DNA from: Antarcticibacterium flavum
GTDB taxonomy: Bacteria; Bacteroidota; Bacteroidia; Flavobacteriales; Flavobacteriaceae
Assembly (NCBI RefSeq): GCF_006159205.1
Contig: NZ_CP040812.1
Location: 2,604,001-2,668,000, forward strand
Direction: 5' to 3'
Length of the DNA: 64,000 bases
Both the position numbers and the translations under genes were made by a program. The notes under the pieces were generated by a model. The model worked only from the letters and a program-made list of their open reading frames with translations, was not told the origin of the DNA and did not search any database. Shown here piece by piece: positions 17,605 through 27,154 of this stretch (positions are counted from its first letter, which is position 1; the number at the start of each line of letters is the position of its first letter).

Positions 17605-17621
17605 ATTAAATTTTTCTTAAT

Positions 17622-17629
17622 TAATTTTG
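17622..17629 (+). promoter_or_regulatory. Possible -7 element of the DUF423 gene
   Basis: TAATTTTG matches TAnnTTTG in the short divergent gap, 27 bp before the first candidate ATG. Confidence 0.35.
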
Positions 17630-17656
17630 TAGGCTTGGTTACACGAATGTAATTAA

Positions 17657-18070
17657 ATGTTTACACTTAAAAAACTTGAAATGAGCAGAAGATTCTATAT
17701 TGCAGGACTGGTTTTTGGCGTGGTTGCGGTTATACTTGGAGCCTTTGCTGCTCATGGCCTTAAACCGCTGCTAACTGTAGATGCGATGCTTACATTTGAG
17801 ACCGGCGTACGGTACCAAATGTATCACGCTTTGCTCTTTTTATTAATTGGCAATATGAGAGTAAATCCTGCGCCGGTTTTTAAGTGGATATTTTACCTTC
17901 TTATAATTGGTATTTTTTTCTTCTCGGGTTCCATTTATTTGCTGGCTACCAATGACCTGACAAGCTGGAATTTTAAGTTCTTAGGGCCCGTAACTCCTGT
18001 GGGTGGCAGTTTGTTAATCTTTTGTTGGATTCTTTTACTGTCCTACTTTATAAAGTTAAAAAACAAATAA
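17657..18070 (+). CDS. DUF423 small membrane protein
   Basis: 137 residues from this ATG, or 129 from an ATG at 17681 that gives MSRRFYIAGLVFG, the more usual family N-terminus. Four membrane helices. The DUF423 hallmark GAFAAHGLK is present after the first helix and the RYQMYHALLFL segment in the second. The family is widespread (YgdD-like) without an established function. It is divergent from the saccharopine dehydrogenase gene and upstream of pckA, from which it is separated by a promoter. Confidence 0.88.
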   Translation: MFTLKKLEMSRRFYIAGLVFGVVAVILGAFAAHGLKPLLTVDAMLTFETGVRYQMYHALLFLLIGNMRVNPAPVFKWIFYLLIIGIFFFSGSIYLLATNDLTSWNFKFLGPVTPVGGSLLIFCWILLLSYFIKLKNK

Positions 18071-18073
18071 AAA

Positions 18074-18085
18074 CGAAAATTTTCG
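18074..18085. promoter_or_regulatory. 12-bp palindrome upstream of pckA promoter
   Basis: CGAAAATTTTCG is a perfect palindrome just after the DUF423 stop, 23 bp upstream of the presumed pckA -7 box, in the position expected for a regulator site. Confidence 0.35.
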
Positions 18086-18108
18086 ACGGCATTAAGTATA
18101 AGATTCTA

Positions 18109-18116
18109 TACTTTTG
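18109..18116 (+). promoter_or_regulatory. -7 promoter element of pckA
   Basis: TACTTTTG matches TAnnTTTG, 32 bp before the pckA ATG. Confidence 0.55.
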
Positions 18117-18148
18117 TAGGCCTAAACAAACACACAACCTAAACTTTT

Positions 18149-19747
18149 ATGTTGGCAAATAAACAAATTACGAAATCGATTTCGTTAGAAGATTATGGGA
18201 TCACTGATGCGCAGGTGCACTATCAACTCCCACCCGAAGAGCTTCACAGGATCACAATTGAGAAGGAGCAGGGTGTTGAGGTAAATTCTGGAGCACTTGC
18301 AGTGAACACCGGGGAATTTACAGGAAGATCGCCAAAAGACAGGTTTCTTGTAAAAGATGATGAAACGAGGGACAGAGTATGGTGGGGAGATATAAATATT
18401 CCTTTTGATCCAGATAAGTTTGATGCGCTATATGATAAGGTAGTTGAATACCTTTCAGGCAAGGAAGTTTTCGTAAGGGACTCATATGCCTGTGCCGATG
18501 AAAATTACAAAACAAATATTCGCGTAGTTAATGAGTATCCCTGGTCCAATTTGTTCGCCTATAACATGTTCCTAAGGCCTACGGAGGAGGAATTGAAGAA
18601 TTTTAAGGAAGACTGGATAGTTATCAATGCTCCCGGCTTCAAGGCAGATCCCGATGTGGACGGTACAAGACAGGGAAATTTCTCTATTCTTAATTTTACA
18701 AAAAAAATTGCGCTTGTTGGGGGTAGCGGTTATACCGGAGAGATAAAAAAGGGAATTTTTTCTGCTCTTAATTTTATACTGCCGGTGCATAAAGATACCT
18801 TACCAATGCACTGCTCGGCCAATATTGGACCCGGGGAGGATACCGCTATTTTCTTCGGACTTTCGGGAACAGGAAAAACCACACTTTCTGCAGATCCTAA
18901 GAGACGATTAATAGGGGATGATGAACATGGCTGGACAAAAGAAAACACCATTTTTAATTTTGAAGGTGGATGCTATGCCAAGGTAATAAACCTAACAGAA
19001 GAAAATGAACCCGATATTTACAGGGCGATCAAACCGGGAGCAATCCTGGAAAATGTAATTATTGATGAGCATGGGGATGTAGATTTTGAAAATACTTCCA
19101 TTACTCCAAATACAAGAGTAAGTTACCCAATCCATCATATTGACAATATTGTTACTCCTTCTATTGGTGAAAACCCTAAGAATATTTTCTTCCTTACAGC
19201 CGATGCTTTTGGAGTATTGCCTCCAATAAGTAAACTTACACCGGGACAGGCCGCCTATCATTTTATAAGTGGATACACTGCTAAAGTTGCAGGAACAGAG
19301 GCAGGAGTAGATGAACCACAACCCAACTTCTCTGCTTGCTTTGGGGCTCCGTTTATGCCACTTCATCCAACTGTTTACGGGGAGATGTTAAGCAAGAAAA
19401 TGAAAGATGCAGGGGTGAATGTTTGGCTGGTCAATACCGGGTGGACCGGTGGGCCATATGGAACAGGAAGCAGAATGAAATTAAAGTACACCAGGGCAAT
19501 GATAGATGCTGCGCTTGAAGGTAATCTTAATGAGGTAGAATTCACTACCCACCCAATTTTTGGGTTGAAGATGCCTGTAGATTGTCCAAATGTGCCAAAC
19601 GAGATATTAAACCCAAGGGAAACCTGGAGTGATAAGGAGGCTTATGATGCAAAAGCAAATAAGCTTGCCAATTCCTTTAAAAGCAATTTTTCCAAATTTG
19701 AGGAAAACGCAAATGAAGAGATCCTTTCCGGAGGTCCTTTAGTATAA
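18149..19747 (+). CDS. pckA: Phosphoenolpyruvate carboxykinase (ATP)
   Basis: 532 residues, the usual length of the ATP-dependent enzyme. The P-loop GLSGTGKTTLS and the kinase-2-type LIGDDEHGW motif are intact, with the substrate segment RSPKDRFLV near the N-terminus. It converts oxaloacetate to PEP with ATP at the start of gluconeogenesis, or works in reverse for anaplerosis in some Bacteroidetes. It stands alone with its own promoter and terminator. Confidence 0.97.
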   Translation: MLANKQITKSISLEDYGITDAQVHYQLPPEELHRITIEKEQGVEVNSGALAVNTGEFTGRSPKDRFLVKDDETRDRVWWGDINIPFDPDKFDALYDKVVEYLSGKEVFVRDSYACADENYKTNIRVVNEYPWSNLFAYNMFLRPTEEELKNFKEDWIVINAPGFKADPDVDGTRQGNFSILNFTKKIALVGGSGYTGEIKKGIFSALNFILPVHKDTLPMHCSANIGPGEDTAIFFGLSGTGKTTLSADPKRRLIGDDEHGWTKENTIFNFEGGCYAKVINLTEENEPDIYRAIKPGAILENVIIDEHGDVDFENTSITPNTRVSYPIHHIDNIVTPSIGENPKNIFFLTADAFGVLPPISKLTPGQAAYHFISGYTAKVAGTEAGVDEPQPNFSACFGAPFMPLHPTVYGEMLSKKMKDAGVNVWLVNTGWTGGPYGTGSRMKLKYTRAMIDAALEGNLNEVEFTTHPIFGLKMPVDCPNVPNEILNPRETWSDKEAYDAKANKLANSFKSNFSKFEENANEEILSGGPLV

Positions 19748-19768
19748 GTTATTACCTGATGTTCAATT

Positions 19769-19802
19769 GATCCGGTTCTCTTTTGGGGGCCGGATCTTTT
19801 TT
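19769..19802 (+). terminator. Terminator after pckA
   Basis: GATCCGG (19769-19775) pairs with CCGGATC (19790-19796), followed by six T. It touches the stop codon of the convergent lipoprotein gene. Confidence 0.85.
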
Positions 19803-20232
19803 ATTCCCGTGAATAGTACCTTATTTCTTCCTGGGTGCCGTCACCATCGTGATTGTCGGTGTAAATTAATTCCATGGAATTTGTGTCCAGTCGGGCAATT
19901 TCCATAGAATACTCCCGGTCATTAGCATCGGTTAGTGTAAGTGTGTAGCCTGTGACATTAAAAGTTCCCAAATGGTCTATACGTTCTTCGCAGCTGGTTA
20001 TATTTACATAGGTTATTTTATTATCCACTAAAAACTCCAGGAAATCCCTGCCGCATTCTTCATTTCCTGCATAGGGATAGGTCACGCCTTTATATAAAGT
20101 TTCTACTGGATACCATTTCCCAATGATGGCTTGCCTAAACTCAGGATCGGGATAATCCAGTTCGCTTGTCGGGCCGGAGCAGTTCATCATACCTGCACAC
20201 AGGATCACGATTAGAATGATTAAAGTTTTCAT
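19801..20232 (-). CDS. Small lipoprotein, lipocalin-like
   Basis: 143 residues. A lipoprotein signal peptide ends in a lipobox-like GMMNC (Cys at residue 18). The mature part is strand-rich, with a GKWYPVETLYKG segment resembling the start of lipocalin-like domains common in Bacteroidetes lipoproteins. No specific ligand can be assigned. It converges on pckA and has its own unit. Confidence 0.72.
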   Translation of the reverse strand: MKTLIILIVILCAGMMNCSGPTSELDYPDPEFRQAIIGKWYPVETLYKGVTYPYAGNEECGRDFLEFLVDNKITYVNITSCEERIDHLGTFNVTGYTLTLTDANDREYSMEIARLDTNSMELIYTDNHDGDGTQEEIRYYSRE

Positions 20233-20411
20233 ATTCTTAGTTCATTTTGCATTACTATAGTAATATTAGAATAAGAATAGCAGAAAAAATTTAAGGGAAT
20301 GTGAAGTCTCTCCTGGTACAGGTTAAGCTTTCCTTTTTTAAGTAGGGGGAATGTTAGCTAAATATAAAGAGCTGGTTAAGGGAAGGATACAGGAATGTAA
20401 ACATGGCCCCT

Positions 20412-20459
20412 TTATAAAAAGCGAAAGCCGGCAAATTCGTTACAATTTTACCGGCTTTC
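20412..20459 (-). terminator. Terminator of the DUF4271-hemD unit
   Basis: GAAAGCCGG pairs with CCGGCTTTC around a 19-base loop. Read on the minus strand it is followed by GCTTTTTAT. It lies just after the hemD stop. Confidence 0.7.
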
Positions 20460-20486
20460 AAAATTACAATGTAGGGAAGTTAATCT

Positions 20487-21233
20487 TTATTTCTTGTTGG
20501 CCTCTTTAATATATTTTTGAAGGGCCATGGTCATTGACGGTGTCTCGGGTGTTGGTGCCATAATATTTACAACAAGGCCATGTTCTTTAGCTGCCTTTGC
20601 TGTAGTATTTCCAAATACCGCTATCTTTGTGTCCTTTTGTTCAAAATCGGCAAAATTCTCAAATAAGGATTTGATCCCACTTGGGCTAAAGAAAACCAGG
20701 ATATCATAATAGACATCTCTAAGGTGGGACAGGTCGCTTACAACGGTCTTGTAGAATACTCCCTGTTTCCAGTCCACGCCCAACTTGTTTAAAGTTTTAG
20801 GAACATCTGGCTTCAGCATATCTGAGGCAGGAAGTAAAAATTTTTCATTTTTATATTTCTTAATATATGGAGAAAGTTCAGCAAACGTCCTTTTTCCTAC
20901 ATAGATCTTCCTTTTTCTATATACCACATATTTTTGCAGGTAATATGCCACGGCCTCACTAAGGCAAAAATACTTAAGGGTGTCTGGCACCTTATACCTC
21001 ATTTCCTCGGCTATGCGAAAAAAATGATCTACCGAGTTTCGACTTGTTAATATTACCGCAGTGTATTTGGTAAGGTCAATTTTTTGTTGCCTTACATCTT
21101 TAGAAGATACCCCTTCTACGTGTATAAAGGGAATGAAATCAATTTTTACCTTTTGTTTTTCTTCCAGCTCAGAATACGGTGAGTTTTCTAATTTAGGCTC
21201 TGGTTGAGAAATCAAAATTGTTTTCACTTTCAT
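20487..21233 (-). CDS. hemD: Uroporphyrinogen-III synthase
   Basis: 248 residues with the two-domain HemD fold. Visible landmarks are VILTSRNSVDHFF in domain 1, the VVFFSPSG-type segment (DILVFFSPSGIKSLFE) in domain 2, and AVFGNTTAKAAKEHGL near the C-terminus, all family-typical. It cyclises hydroxymethylbilane to uroporphyrinogen III in heme synthesis. It is downstream of a DUF4271 membrane protein gene with a 20-bp gap, the standard neighbourhood in Flavobacteriaceae. Confidence 0.9.
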   Translation of the reverse strand: MKVKTILISQPEPKLENSPYSELEEKQKVKIDFIPFIHVEGVSSKDVRQQKIDLTKYTAVILTSRNSVDHFFRIAEEMRYKVPDTLKYFCLSEAVAYYLQKYVVYRKRKIYVGKRTFAELSPYIKKYKNEKFLLPASDMLKPDVPKTLNKLGVDWKQGVFYKTVVSDLSHLRDVYYDILVFFSPSGIKSLFENFADFEQKDTKIAVFGNTTAKAAKEHGLVVNIMAPTPETPSMTMALQKYIKEANKK

Positions 21234-21253
21234 ATATTATCACATTTAAAACC

Positions 21254-21913
21254 TTAGCTTGTTGTAATTAGCTTATACAAAATAACATAAGGGGTAATTT
21301 CGAGAGCGCAAAGGTACAAAATAAAATAGAACCAATTACGCGTGATCCAACCCAGATTTTTTTTGGTAATTCTAAAAAATGAGTATAGCGTGGCAACAAG
21401 AAAAAATATAATTATTGTCATTATGGCTGCTCTGGCGGGCTCTTGTGAGTAAATAAGAAATATCACCGCCGGGAAGAATAGCAGGGAAATAAAATTGCGA
21501 TAGGTATGTTTTTGAAATAAATAATGTTCTGCAGTTTCATCTATATCAAAAACGTTAGCAACGATCTTCTCAAGGGTAATTTTAAGCAAGGCAAAAAATC
21601 CATAGGCCGTAAAGATCCTTAAAAGAATGATCCAGGAATCGTGTAGCACCGGGGACACAAAGATCCTGTAAAGCACGAAGAGGAACAGGGTAATAATTAG
21701 GATATGAACCAGGAACATGATCACATTGAACCCAAAGAGCGCCTTGTGCTCCCTATTCTTAATTATTAAGAATTTCCCTGAATTAAAAATTGATATAAAG
21801 TCCTCAAATCTATGCTGGAAGAGCTGTCTTCCCAGTACCAGCAACAATAGCGTGAGTACTATTAAAACTGTGGGGAGGTCATTTGAAGTGCTATATCTTT
21901 CGAGGGCTTCCAA
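21254..21913 (-). CDS. DUF4271 membrane protein
   Basis: 219 residues with six or seven membrane helices and a family-typical N-terminus (MEALERYSTSNDLP). The start is a TTG; no in-frame ATG is placed better. DUF4271 proteins have no known function, but are regularly found next to hemD in Bacteroidetes as here, so a role linked to heme synthesis or membrane porphyrin handling is possible. This is inference from gene order only. Confidence 0.85.
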   Translation of the reverse strand: MEALERYSTSNDLPTVLIVLTLLLLVLGRQLFQHRFEDFISIFNSGKFLIIKNREHKALFGFNVIMFLVHILIITLFLFVLYRIFVSPVLHDSWIILLRIFTAYGFFALLKITLEKIVANVFDIDETAEHYLFQKHTYRNFISLLFFPAVIFLIYSQEPARAAIMTIIIFFLVATLYSFFRITKKNLGWITRNWFYFILYLCALEITPYVILYKLITTS

Positions 21914-21929
21914 ACATAATTATTTTATG

Positions 21930-21937
21930 CAAAGGTA
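21930..21937 (-). promoter_or_regulatory. -7 promoter element of DUF4271-hemD
   Basis: The minus strand reads TACCTTTG, matching TAnnTTTG, 16 bp before the TTG start. Confidence 0.45.
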
Positions 21938-21968
21938 TAATTTATAGGGTTAAAAGTTGAAAGTTATT

Positions 21969-22002
21969 TTGAATGTCTAAACCTCAAAAATAGTTACATT
22001 TG
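21969..22002 (+). promoter_or_regulatory. Bacteroidetes-type promoter of the glycosyltransferase-pyrC operon
   Basis: TTG at 21969-21971 and TACATTTG at 21995-22002 are spaced by 23 bp. The transcription start would fall just before the ATG at 22018. Confidence 0.6.
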
Positions 22003-22017
22003 TGCAAAAATCCAGAC

Positions 22018-22749
22018 ATGTCAAATGGGATAATCATTATACCCACTTACAATGAAATTGAGAATATTGAGCGTTTAATAAGGAATATTTTTTCCCTGCA
22101 GCGTAAATTTCATATTTTGGTGGTAGATGATAATTCTCCAGACAATACTGCACTTAAAGTGAAGACCCTGCAAACCGAATTTTTTGGGGCATTATTTTTG
22201 GAAGAACGTACAGGAAAACAGGGGTTAGGCACAGCTTATATTCATGGGTTTCGATGGGCACTTGCAAGGGATTACCAGTATATATTTGAAATGGATGCCG
22301 ATTTTTCCCACAATCCCAATGATCTTATACGTTTATATAATGCCTGTTCGAGAAAAGGAGCCGATGTTGCTATTGGATCTCGTTATAAGACCGGGGTTAA
22401 TGTGATAAACTGGCCTATGAGCCGGGTACTTATGTCCTGGCTTGCATCAAAATATGTAAGGCTCATTACCGGTATGGATATACACGATACCACTGCCGGT
22501 TTTGTATGTTATAAGCGTGGGGTGCTGGAGAAGATCAATTTGGATAAGATCCAGTTCGTTGGGTATGCGTTCCAGATCGAAATGAAGTTCAAGGCACATT
22601 TAATGAAATTTAAAATAAAGGAAGTTCCCGTAATCTTTACAGACAGGACGAAAGGAACATCAAAAATGAGTGGAGGAATAATTTCTGAAGCTGTCTTTGG
22701 GGTAATAAATATGAAATTTAAAAGTCTTTTTAATAAGATGTCAACGTAA
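22018..22749 (+). CDS. Polyprenol-phosphate mannosyltransferase-like GT2 glycosyltransferase
   Basis: 243 residues from the ATG giving MSNGIIIIPTYNE. GT2 motifs are present: IIIPTYNEIENIE, VVDDNSPDNTA (first acidic pair), FEMDADFSHNP (the D-x-D metal site) and the VAIGSRYK/GFVCYKR segments typical of DPM1-like enzymes. It should transfer mannose or a similar sugar from a nucleotide donor to polyprenyl phosphate at the inner membrane. No C-terminal membrane helices are present, as in DPM1. Its stop overlaps the pyrC start (TAATG). Confidence 0.92.
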   Translation: MSNGIIIIPTYNEIENIERLIRNIFSLQRKFHILVVDDNSPDNTALKVKTLQTEFFGALFLEERTGKQGLGTAYIHGFRWALARDYQYIFEMDADFSHNPNDLIRLYNACSRKGADVAIGSRYKTGVNVINWPMSRVLMSWLASKYVRLITGMDIHDTTAGFVCYKRGVLEKINLDKIQFVGYAFQIEMKFKAHLMKFKIKEVPVIFTDRTKGTSKMSGGIISEAVFGVINMKFKSLFNKMST

Positions 22750-24095
22750 TGAAGAAGGTTTTAATTAAGAATGCACGAATCGTTAATGAAGGAACGATCA
22801 CAGAGGGAGATGTTTTTATTGAAAATGGGGTTATTGCTGAAATTGCAGATAGCATAAGTGCCAAGTCTCCAGATGTGAACATTATAGATGCAGAAGGGAA
22901 TTACCTGTTGCCAGGGATCATAGATGACCAGGTGCACTTTCGGGAACCCGGTCTCACTCATAAGGATACTATCGAAACTGGCTCCATGGCAGCAGTGGCA
23001 GGAGGGATTACTTCCTTTATTGAAATGCCAAACACCCTGCCGAACACTACTACTATTGAAAAGCTAGACGAAAAATTTGAAATTGCCAGGAAAACCTCCT
23101 ATGCGAATTATTCCTTCATGTTTGGCGGTACCAACGACAACCTGCAGGAGATCCTCAAAGTTGATCCCAAGACCACGGCAGCTATAAAATTATTTCTGGG
23201 TTCCTCCACGGGTAATATGCTGGTAGATGATCAAAAAGTGCTGGAGGAGATCTTTACGAAATCCCCTTTGCTAATTGCGGTGCATTGTGAAGATGAAGCT
23301 ACTATTAAAAAGAATTACGAGGAGCAACTCGAAAAATACGGGGAGGATATTCCAATAGAAAATCACCCGAAAATAAGAAGTGAGGAGGCTTGTTATTTGT
23401 CCTCTTCCCGCGCAGTAGCACTGGCAAAGAAAACCGGCGCGAGGCTTCATGTTTTTCATCTTTCTACGGCTAAGGAATTATCTCTCTTTGATAATAAAAA
23501 AGCCCTTAAAGATAAAAAGATCACGGCAGAGGTGTGTATTCACCACCTTTGGTTTAACGATCAGGATTATGCGAAAAAGGGAACCTTTATTAAATGGAAC
23601 CCTGCTGTAAAAACCAAAAAGGACCAGGAAGCACTGCTGCAGGCATTGATCGATAATCGTATAGATGTTGTGGCTACAGACCATGCACCGCATACCAGGG
23701 AAGAAAAGAAAAATAAATATCCTAATGCTCCAAGTGGAGGGCCATTGGTACAGCACGCCCTGCCGGCGATGTTGCAGCTCTACCACCAGGAGAAGATCAC
23801 CCTGGAAAAGATCGTGGAAAAGATGTGTCATAATCCGGCAATTTTATTCCAGATCGAAAAACGCGGCTTCATAAGGGAAGGATATAAAGCCGATCTTGTT
23901 CTTGTGGATCTCAACTCTCCATGGGCAGTGCAGCCAAATAATATACTTTATAAATGTGGATGGTCTCCTTTTGAAGGCGTGACATTTAAATCACGGGTAA
24001 CCCATACTTTTGTTAATGGAAGGCTGGTCTATAAGAATTTCAAAGTGTTGCCATTTTCTCCTATTGCAGAGCAATTAACCTTTGACAGAAAGTAA
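22749..24095 (+). CDS. pyrC: Dihydroorotase
   Basis: 448 residues, amidohydrolase fold. Present are VHFREPGLTHK, the FIEMPNTLPNT segment, FLGSSTGNM and the metal/catalytic ATDHAPHT. In the first motif the usual H-x-H is Q-V-H (DDQVHFREPG), so one canonical metal ligand is replaced. I believe this is usual in Bacteroidetes dihydroorotases, but could not check. It cyclises carbamoyl aspartate in pyrimidine synthesis. The gene is coupled by one-base stop/start overlaps to its neighbours on both sides. Confidence 0.92.
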   Translation: MKKVLIKNARIVNEGTITEGDVFIENGVIAEIADSISAKSPDVNIIDAEGNYLLPGIIDDQVHFREPGLTHKDTIETGSMAAVAGGITSFIEMPNTLPNTTTIEKLDEKFEIARKTSYANYSFMFGGTNDNLQEILKVDPKTTAAIKLFLGSSTGNMLVDDQKVLEEIFTKSPLLIAVHCEDEATIKKNYEEQLEKYGEDIPIENHPKIRSEEACYLSSSRAVALAKKTGARLHVFHLSTAKELSLFDNKKALKDKKITAEVCIHHLWFNDQDYAKKGTFIKWNPAVKTKKDQEALLQALIDNRIDVVATDHAPHTREEKKNKYPNAPSGGPLVQHALPAMLQLYHQEKITLEKIVEKMCHNPAILFQIEKRGFIREGYKADLVLVDLNSPWAVQPNNILYKCGWSPFEGVTFKSRVTHTFVNGRLVYKNFKVLPFSPIAEQLTFDRK

Positions 24096-24628
24096 TGAGG
24101 AGATTGTGGATCATTTTTCTGGTTTTTGCGATTTTTTCCTGTCGGGATAGCGATAGGGTAAAAGAACCGGAAAACCTGATTCCCGAGAATAAAATGGTAG
24201 AGGTACTTACAGACCTTTCCCTGTTGAATTCTGCAAAGAACTATAACAGGCGGCAATTGGAAAATACCGGGCTTAGGCCAATTGAATACTTATATGACAG
24301 GCACGGTATTGACAGTGTAAGCCTTGCCCAAAGCACCAGGTACTATGCCAATTTCCCATCAGATCTGGAGCGTATCTATTCCCGTGTTAAAAGTAATCTT
24401 GAAAAACTTAAATCTACTTTGGAACACCAAAGAGAGGAAGAGAGAAGAGTGCAGGATTCCATACGGGAGGCTGAAAGTGATTCCCTTCGGGAACAACCAC
24501 AGGATTCCATCCTGCAAATAAACAGGTTTGGGGATTCTATCTATGTAAATCCAGAGATCTTCAGGAGAAATCCGCAGGATTCTCTACCTCCTGCGATGGA
24601 GGTGGAATTTGAGGAAAGCGATCAATAA
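24095..24628 (+). CDS. DUF4296 lipoprotein
   Basis: 177 residues. A lipoprotein signal with lipobox AIFSC (Cys about residue 16) precedes the DUF4296 domain, recognised by ENKMVEVLTDLSLLNSAKN and by YLYDRHGIDSVSLAQS. The C-terminal third is charged and probably coiled coil (about residues 100-135), followed by a disordered acidic tail. Function is unknown, but it regularly follows pyrC in flavobacteria, as here with stop/start overlap. Its last 7 bp overlap the convergent epimerase gene. Confidence 0.85.
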   Translation: MRRLWIIFLVFAIFSCRDSDRVKEPENLIPENKMVEVLTDLSLLNSAKNYNRRQLENTGLRPIEYLYDRHGIDSVSLAQSTRYYANFPSDLERIYSRVKSNLEKLKSTLEHQREEERRVQDSIREAESDSLREQPQDSILQINRFGDSIYVNPEIFRRNPQDSLPPAMEVEFEESDQ

Positions 24629-25644
24629 TCAATGCTGTTCCACTTTCTGTAATAGCCTGCTGTTTCCTTTATAACTTCTTCCAGGGGTGTAAATTTAAAA
24701 TCCAGCTGCTCTTTGATCTTTTTATTTGAGTAGTAGGTATTTTCAAAGAGGCTTTTGTGATCACCTTTCCTAATGAGCTTTTTTCCGCCAAACCAGGTAG
24801 TTATACTCTGGAGGATCCAGCCTATATAGACCATCCAGGGTTTAAGTTGCTTCCCTGGTGCTGGTTTATTTAGGTGTTTGGCAACAAACTGCAGGACTTT
24901 CTTAAAGCTTATATTTTCTGTGATAACAATAAATTGTTCATTCTTTACGGGAGAGTCCATTGCTTTAATAGCTGCTGCTGCCACATCCTTTACACCAACA
25001 AACCCTGTGACCTTCGGGAAATGATAGTTGAGACCCTCATCCACCTTTTTAAATATTAGGCTGCTGCCTTTTTTCCAGGATCCCGCACCAAGAATAACCC
25101 CGGGGTTAAGGATCACCACGGGTACTCCTTCCTGTGAGGCTCTCCACACTTCAATCTCTGCCCCATGTTTGGAAATGGCATATTCGGTATGATCATTCTC
25201 TGGATGCCAGGTGAAATTTTCTGTAACATATTCCTCGCCAATAGTCAAACCCATAGTTGCTACAGAACTTATATAGCATAGCTTTTCCACTTTAAAGGCT
25301 ATACACAGGTTCGCAATATTGGCTGTGCCTTCAATGTTGGTTTTCCTTAATTCGGCTGTATCTGCAGGATTAAAGGAAACCAGTGCTGCGCTGTGATAAA
25401 CACTGGTTATTCCTTTAAAAGCTTTATTAAGGGCGGGTATGTCATCCAGCGGTGCCTTTACCCAATCTATTTTCTTATAGAGTTTTTCACCTTCAGTCTT
25501 ACCAAGGTTTAAGGCAAAGATCTTTTTTACGGCATCAAAACTGCTGCCCTCCCTGTAAATAGCTCTTATATATTCTTCGGTTTGAGTAAGATCGAGCAGG
25601 AGATGGGATCCTACCAAACCGGTTCCTCCTGTAACTAGTATCAT
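24622..25644 (-). CDS. NAD-dependent epimerase/dehydratase family protein (extended SDR)
   Basis: 340 residues. The N-terminal NAD(P) motif TGGTGLVGSHLLLDL and the catalytic Y-x-x-x-K (YAISKHGAE, about residue 153) define an extended SDR. Members include sugar epimerases and dihydroflavonol reductase-like enzymes; the substrate is not evident. It converges on DUF4296 and reads away from tyrS. Confidence 0.88.
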   Translation of the reverse strand: MILVTGGTGLVGSHLLLDLTQTEEYIRAIYREGSSFDAVKKIFALNLGKTEGEKLYKKIDWVKAPLDDIPALNKAFKGITSVYHSAALVSFNPADTAELRKTNIEGTANIANLCIAFKVEKLCYISSVATMGLTIGEEYVTENFTWHPENDHTEYAISKHGAEIEVWRASQEGVPVVILNPGVILGAGSWKKGSSLIFKKVDEGLNYHFPKVTGFVGVKDVAAAAIKAMDSPVKNEQFIVITENISFKKVLQFVAKHLNKPAPGKQLKPWMVYIGWILQSITTWFGGKKLIRKGDHKSLFENTYYSNKKIKEQLDFKFTPLEEVIKETAGYYRKWNSIDY

Positions 25645-25804
25645 AAGGTAAATATAGCACTTTCAGCTTAGGAAAAATGCGAGTTATTGGTATCTTTACC
25701 GCTGTTTTCCTAAATGGGCAGGTATTTAAAAAAGACAAGAAGTGCGGTTAGAGAATAGCCATATTTGAAAGGGAAGACACGTGATTAATTAAGAATTAAG
25801 AGAT

Positions 25805-27094
25805 ATGAATTTTGTAGAAGAAATTACCTGGAGAGGCATGCTGCACGATGTGATGCCCGGGACAGAGGAACATTTAATGGAAGGAATGAGAGCTGCGTAT
25901 GTAGGTATAGATCCCACGGCAGATTCCCTTCATATTGGACATCTTGTTGGGGTGATGATGCTCAGGCATTTTCAATTGTGTGGACATAAACCCTATGCCC
26001 TTGTAGGAGGAGCTACAGGTATGATAGGTGACCCCTCTGGTAAGTCGGCAGAACGTAATTTGTTGGATGAAGAAACCCTTAGACATAACCAGGAATCCCT
26101 AAAAAAACAGCTGGGGAAATTCCTTGATTTCACAGGAAATAAGGACAACACTGCTGTACTGGTGAATAACTATGACTGGATGAAGGATTTCTCTTTCCTT
26201 GATTTCATAAGGGACGTGGGAAAGCATATCACGGTTAATTACATGATGTCCAAGGATTCGGTTAAGAAAAGGTTGTCATCTGATGCTTCTGAAGGTATGT
26301 CGTTCACCGAGTTTACCTACCAGCTGGTACAGGGATATGATTTCCTTCACCTTTACCGGGAATTTGACTGCACCCTGCAAATGGGGGGCAGCGACCAGTG
26401 GGGTAACATCACTACAGGAACTGAACTCATACGTCGCATTGGAGGCGGTAAAGGTTTCGCCCTTACCTGTCCTTTAATCACAAAAGCCGATGGAACAAAA
26501 TTTGGCAAAACTGAAAGTGGGAACATTTGGCTGGATCCTAATCTTACTTCCCCATATAAATTCTACCAGTACTGGCTCAACACCAGCGATGAGGATGCTG
26601 AAAAATATATCAAAATATTCACTTTCCTTACAAAGGACGAAGTGGAACAGCTGGTAGAAGACCATAAAGAAGAGCCGCATTTAAGACAATTGCAAAAGAG
26701 GCTGGCAGAGGAGATCACAATAATGGTACATTCAAGGGAGGATTTTGAAAATGCTGTAAAGGCATCTGAAGTGCTGTTTGGAAAAAGCACTGCCAGTGAC
26801 CTGCGGGAACTAAACGAGGCTACCTTTCTGGATGTCTTTGAAGGAGTGCCGCAGGCTGAGATCCCAATTAATGAGGTGGAAGAGGGGCTGGATATGATCG
26901 CAGCACTTTCAGCACAAACTGGCTTTTTAAAATCCAACGGGGAAGCGCGACGTGCACTTAAAGAAAATTCTATCTCTGTAAATAAAGAGAAAGTGGGTGA
27001 AGATTATAAGATCACCCGGGATGACCTTATAAATAACAAATTTGTGATCCTTAATAAGGGTAAAAGGAATACCTATATAATTAGAGTGGTTTAG
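25805..27094 (+). CDS. tyrS: Tyrosyl-tRNA synthetase
   Basis: 429 residues, class I synthetase of the bacterial TyrRS type. The HIGH motif appears as SLHIGHLVG and the KMSKS loop as [18 protein letters not shown] in the tyrosine-binding region is characteristic. A C-terminal S4-like RNA-binding domain (about residues 360-429) is complete. It charges tRNA-Tyr. It is a single-gene unit with a GC-rich terminator. Confidence 0.97.
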   Translation: MNFVEEITWRGMLHDVMPGTEEHLMEGMRAAYVGIDPTADSLHIGHLVGVMMLRHFQLCGHKPYALVGGATGMIGDPSGKSAERNLLDEETLRHNQESLKKQLGKFLDFTGNKDNTAVLVNNYDWMKDFSFLDFIRDVGKHITVNYMMSKDSVKKRLSSDASEGMSFTEFTYQLVQGYDFLHLYREFDCTLQMGGSDQWGNITTGTELIRRIGGGKGFALTCPLITKADGTKFGKTESGNIWLDPNLTSPYKFYQYWLNTSDEDAEKYIKIFTFLTKDEVEQLVEDHKEEPHLRQLQKRLAEEITIMVHSREDFENAVKASEVLFGKSTASDLRELNEATFLDVFEGVPQAEIPINEVEEGLDMIAALSAQTGFLKSNGEARRALKENSISVNKEKVGEDYKITRDDLINNKFVILNKGKRNTYIIRVV

Positions 27095-27099
27095 AATAC

Positions 27100-27133
27100 A
27101 AAACCCCTCCAGGCGAGAGCCTGAAGGGGTTTG
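27100..27133 (+). terminator. Terminator after tyrS
   Basis: AAACCCCTCCAGGC pairs with GCCTGAAGGGGTTT (one mismatch) around a short loop. The following T-run is only three bases, so efficiency may be moderate. Confidence 0.75.
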
Positions 27134-27154
27134 CAACTAACTAACCAATCTAAT

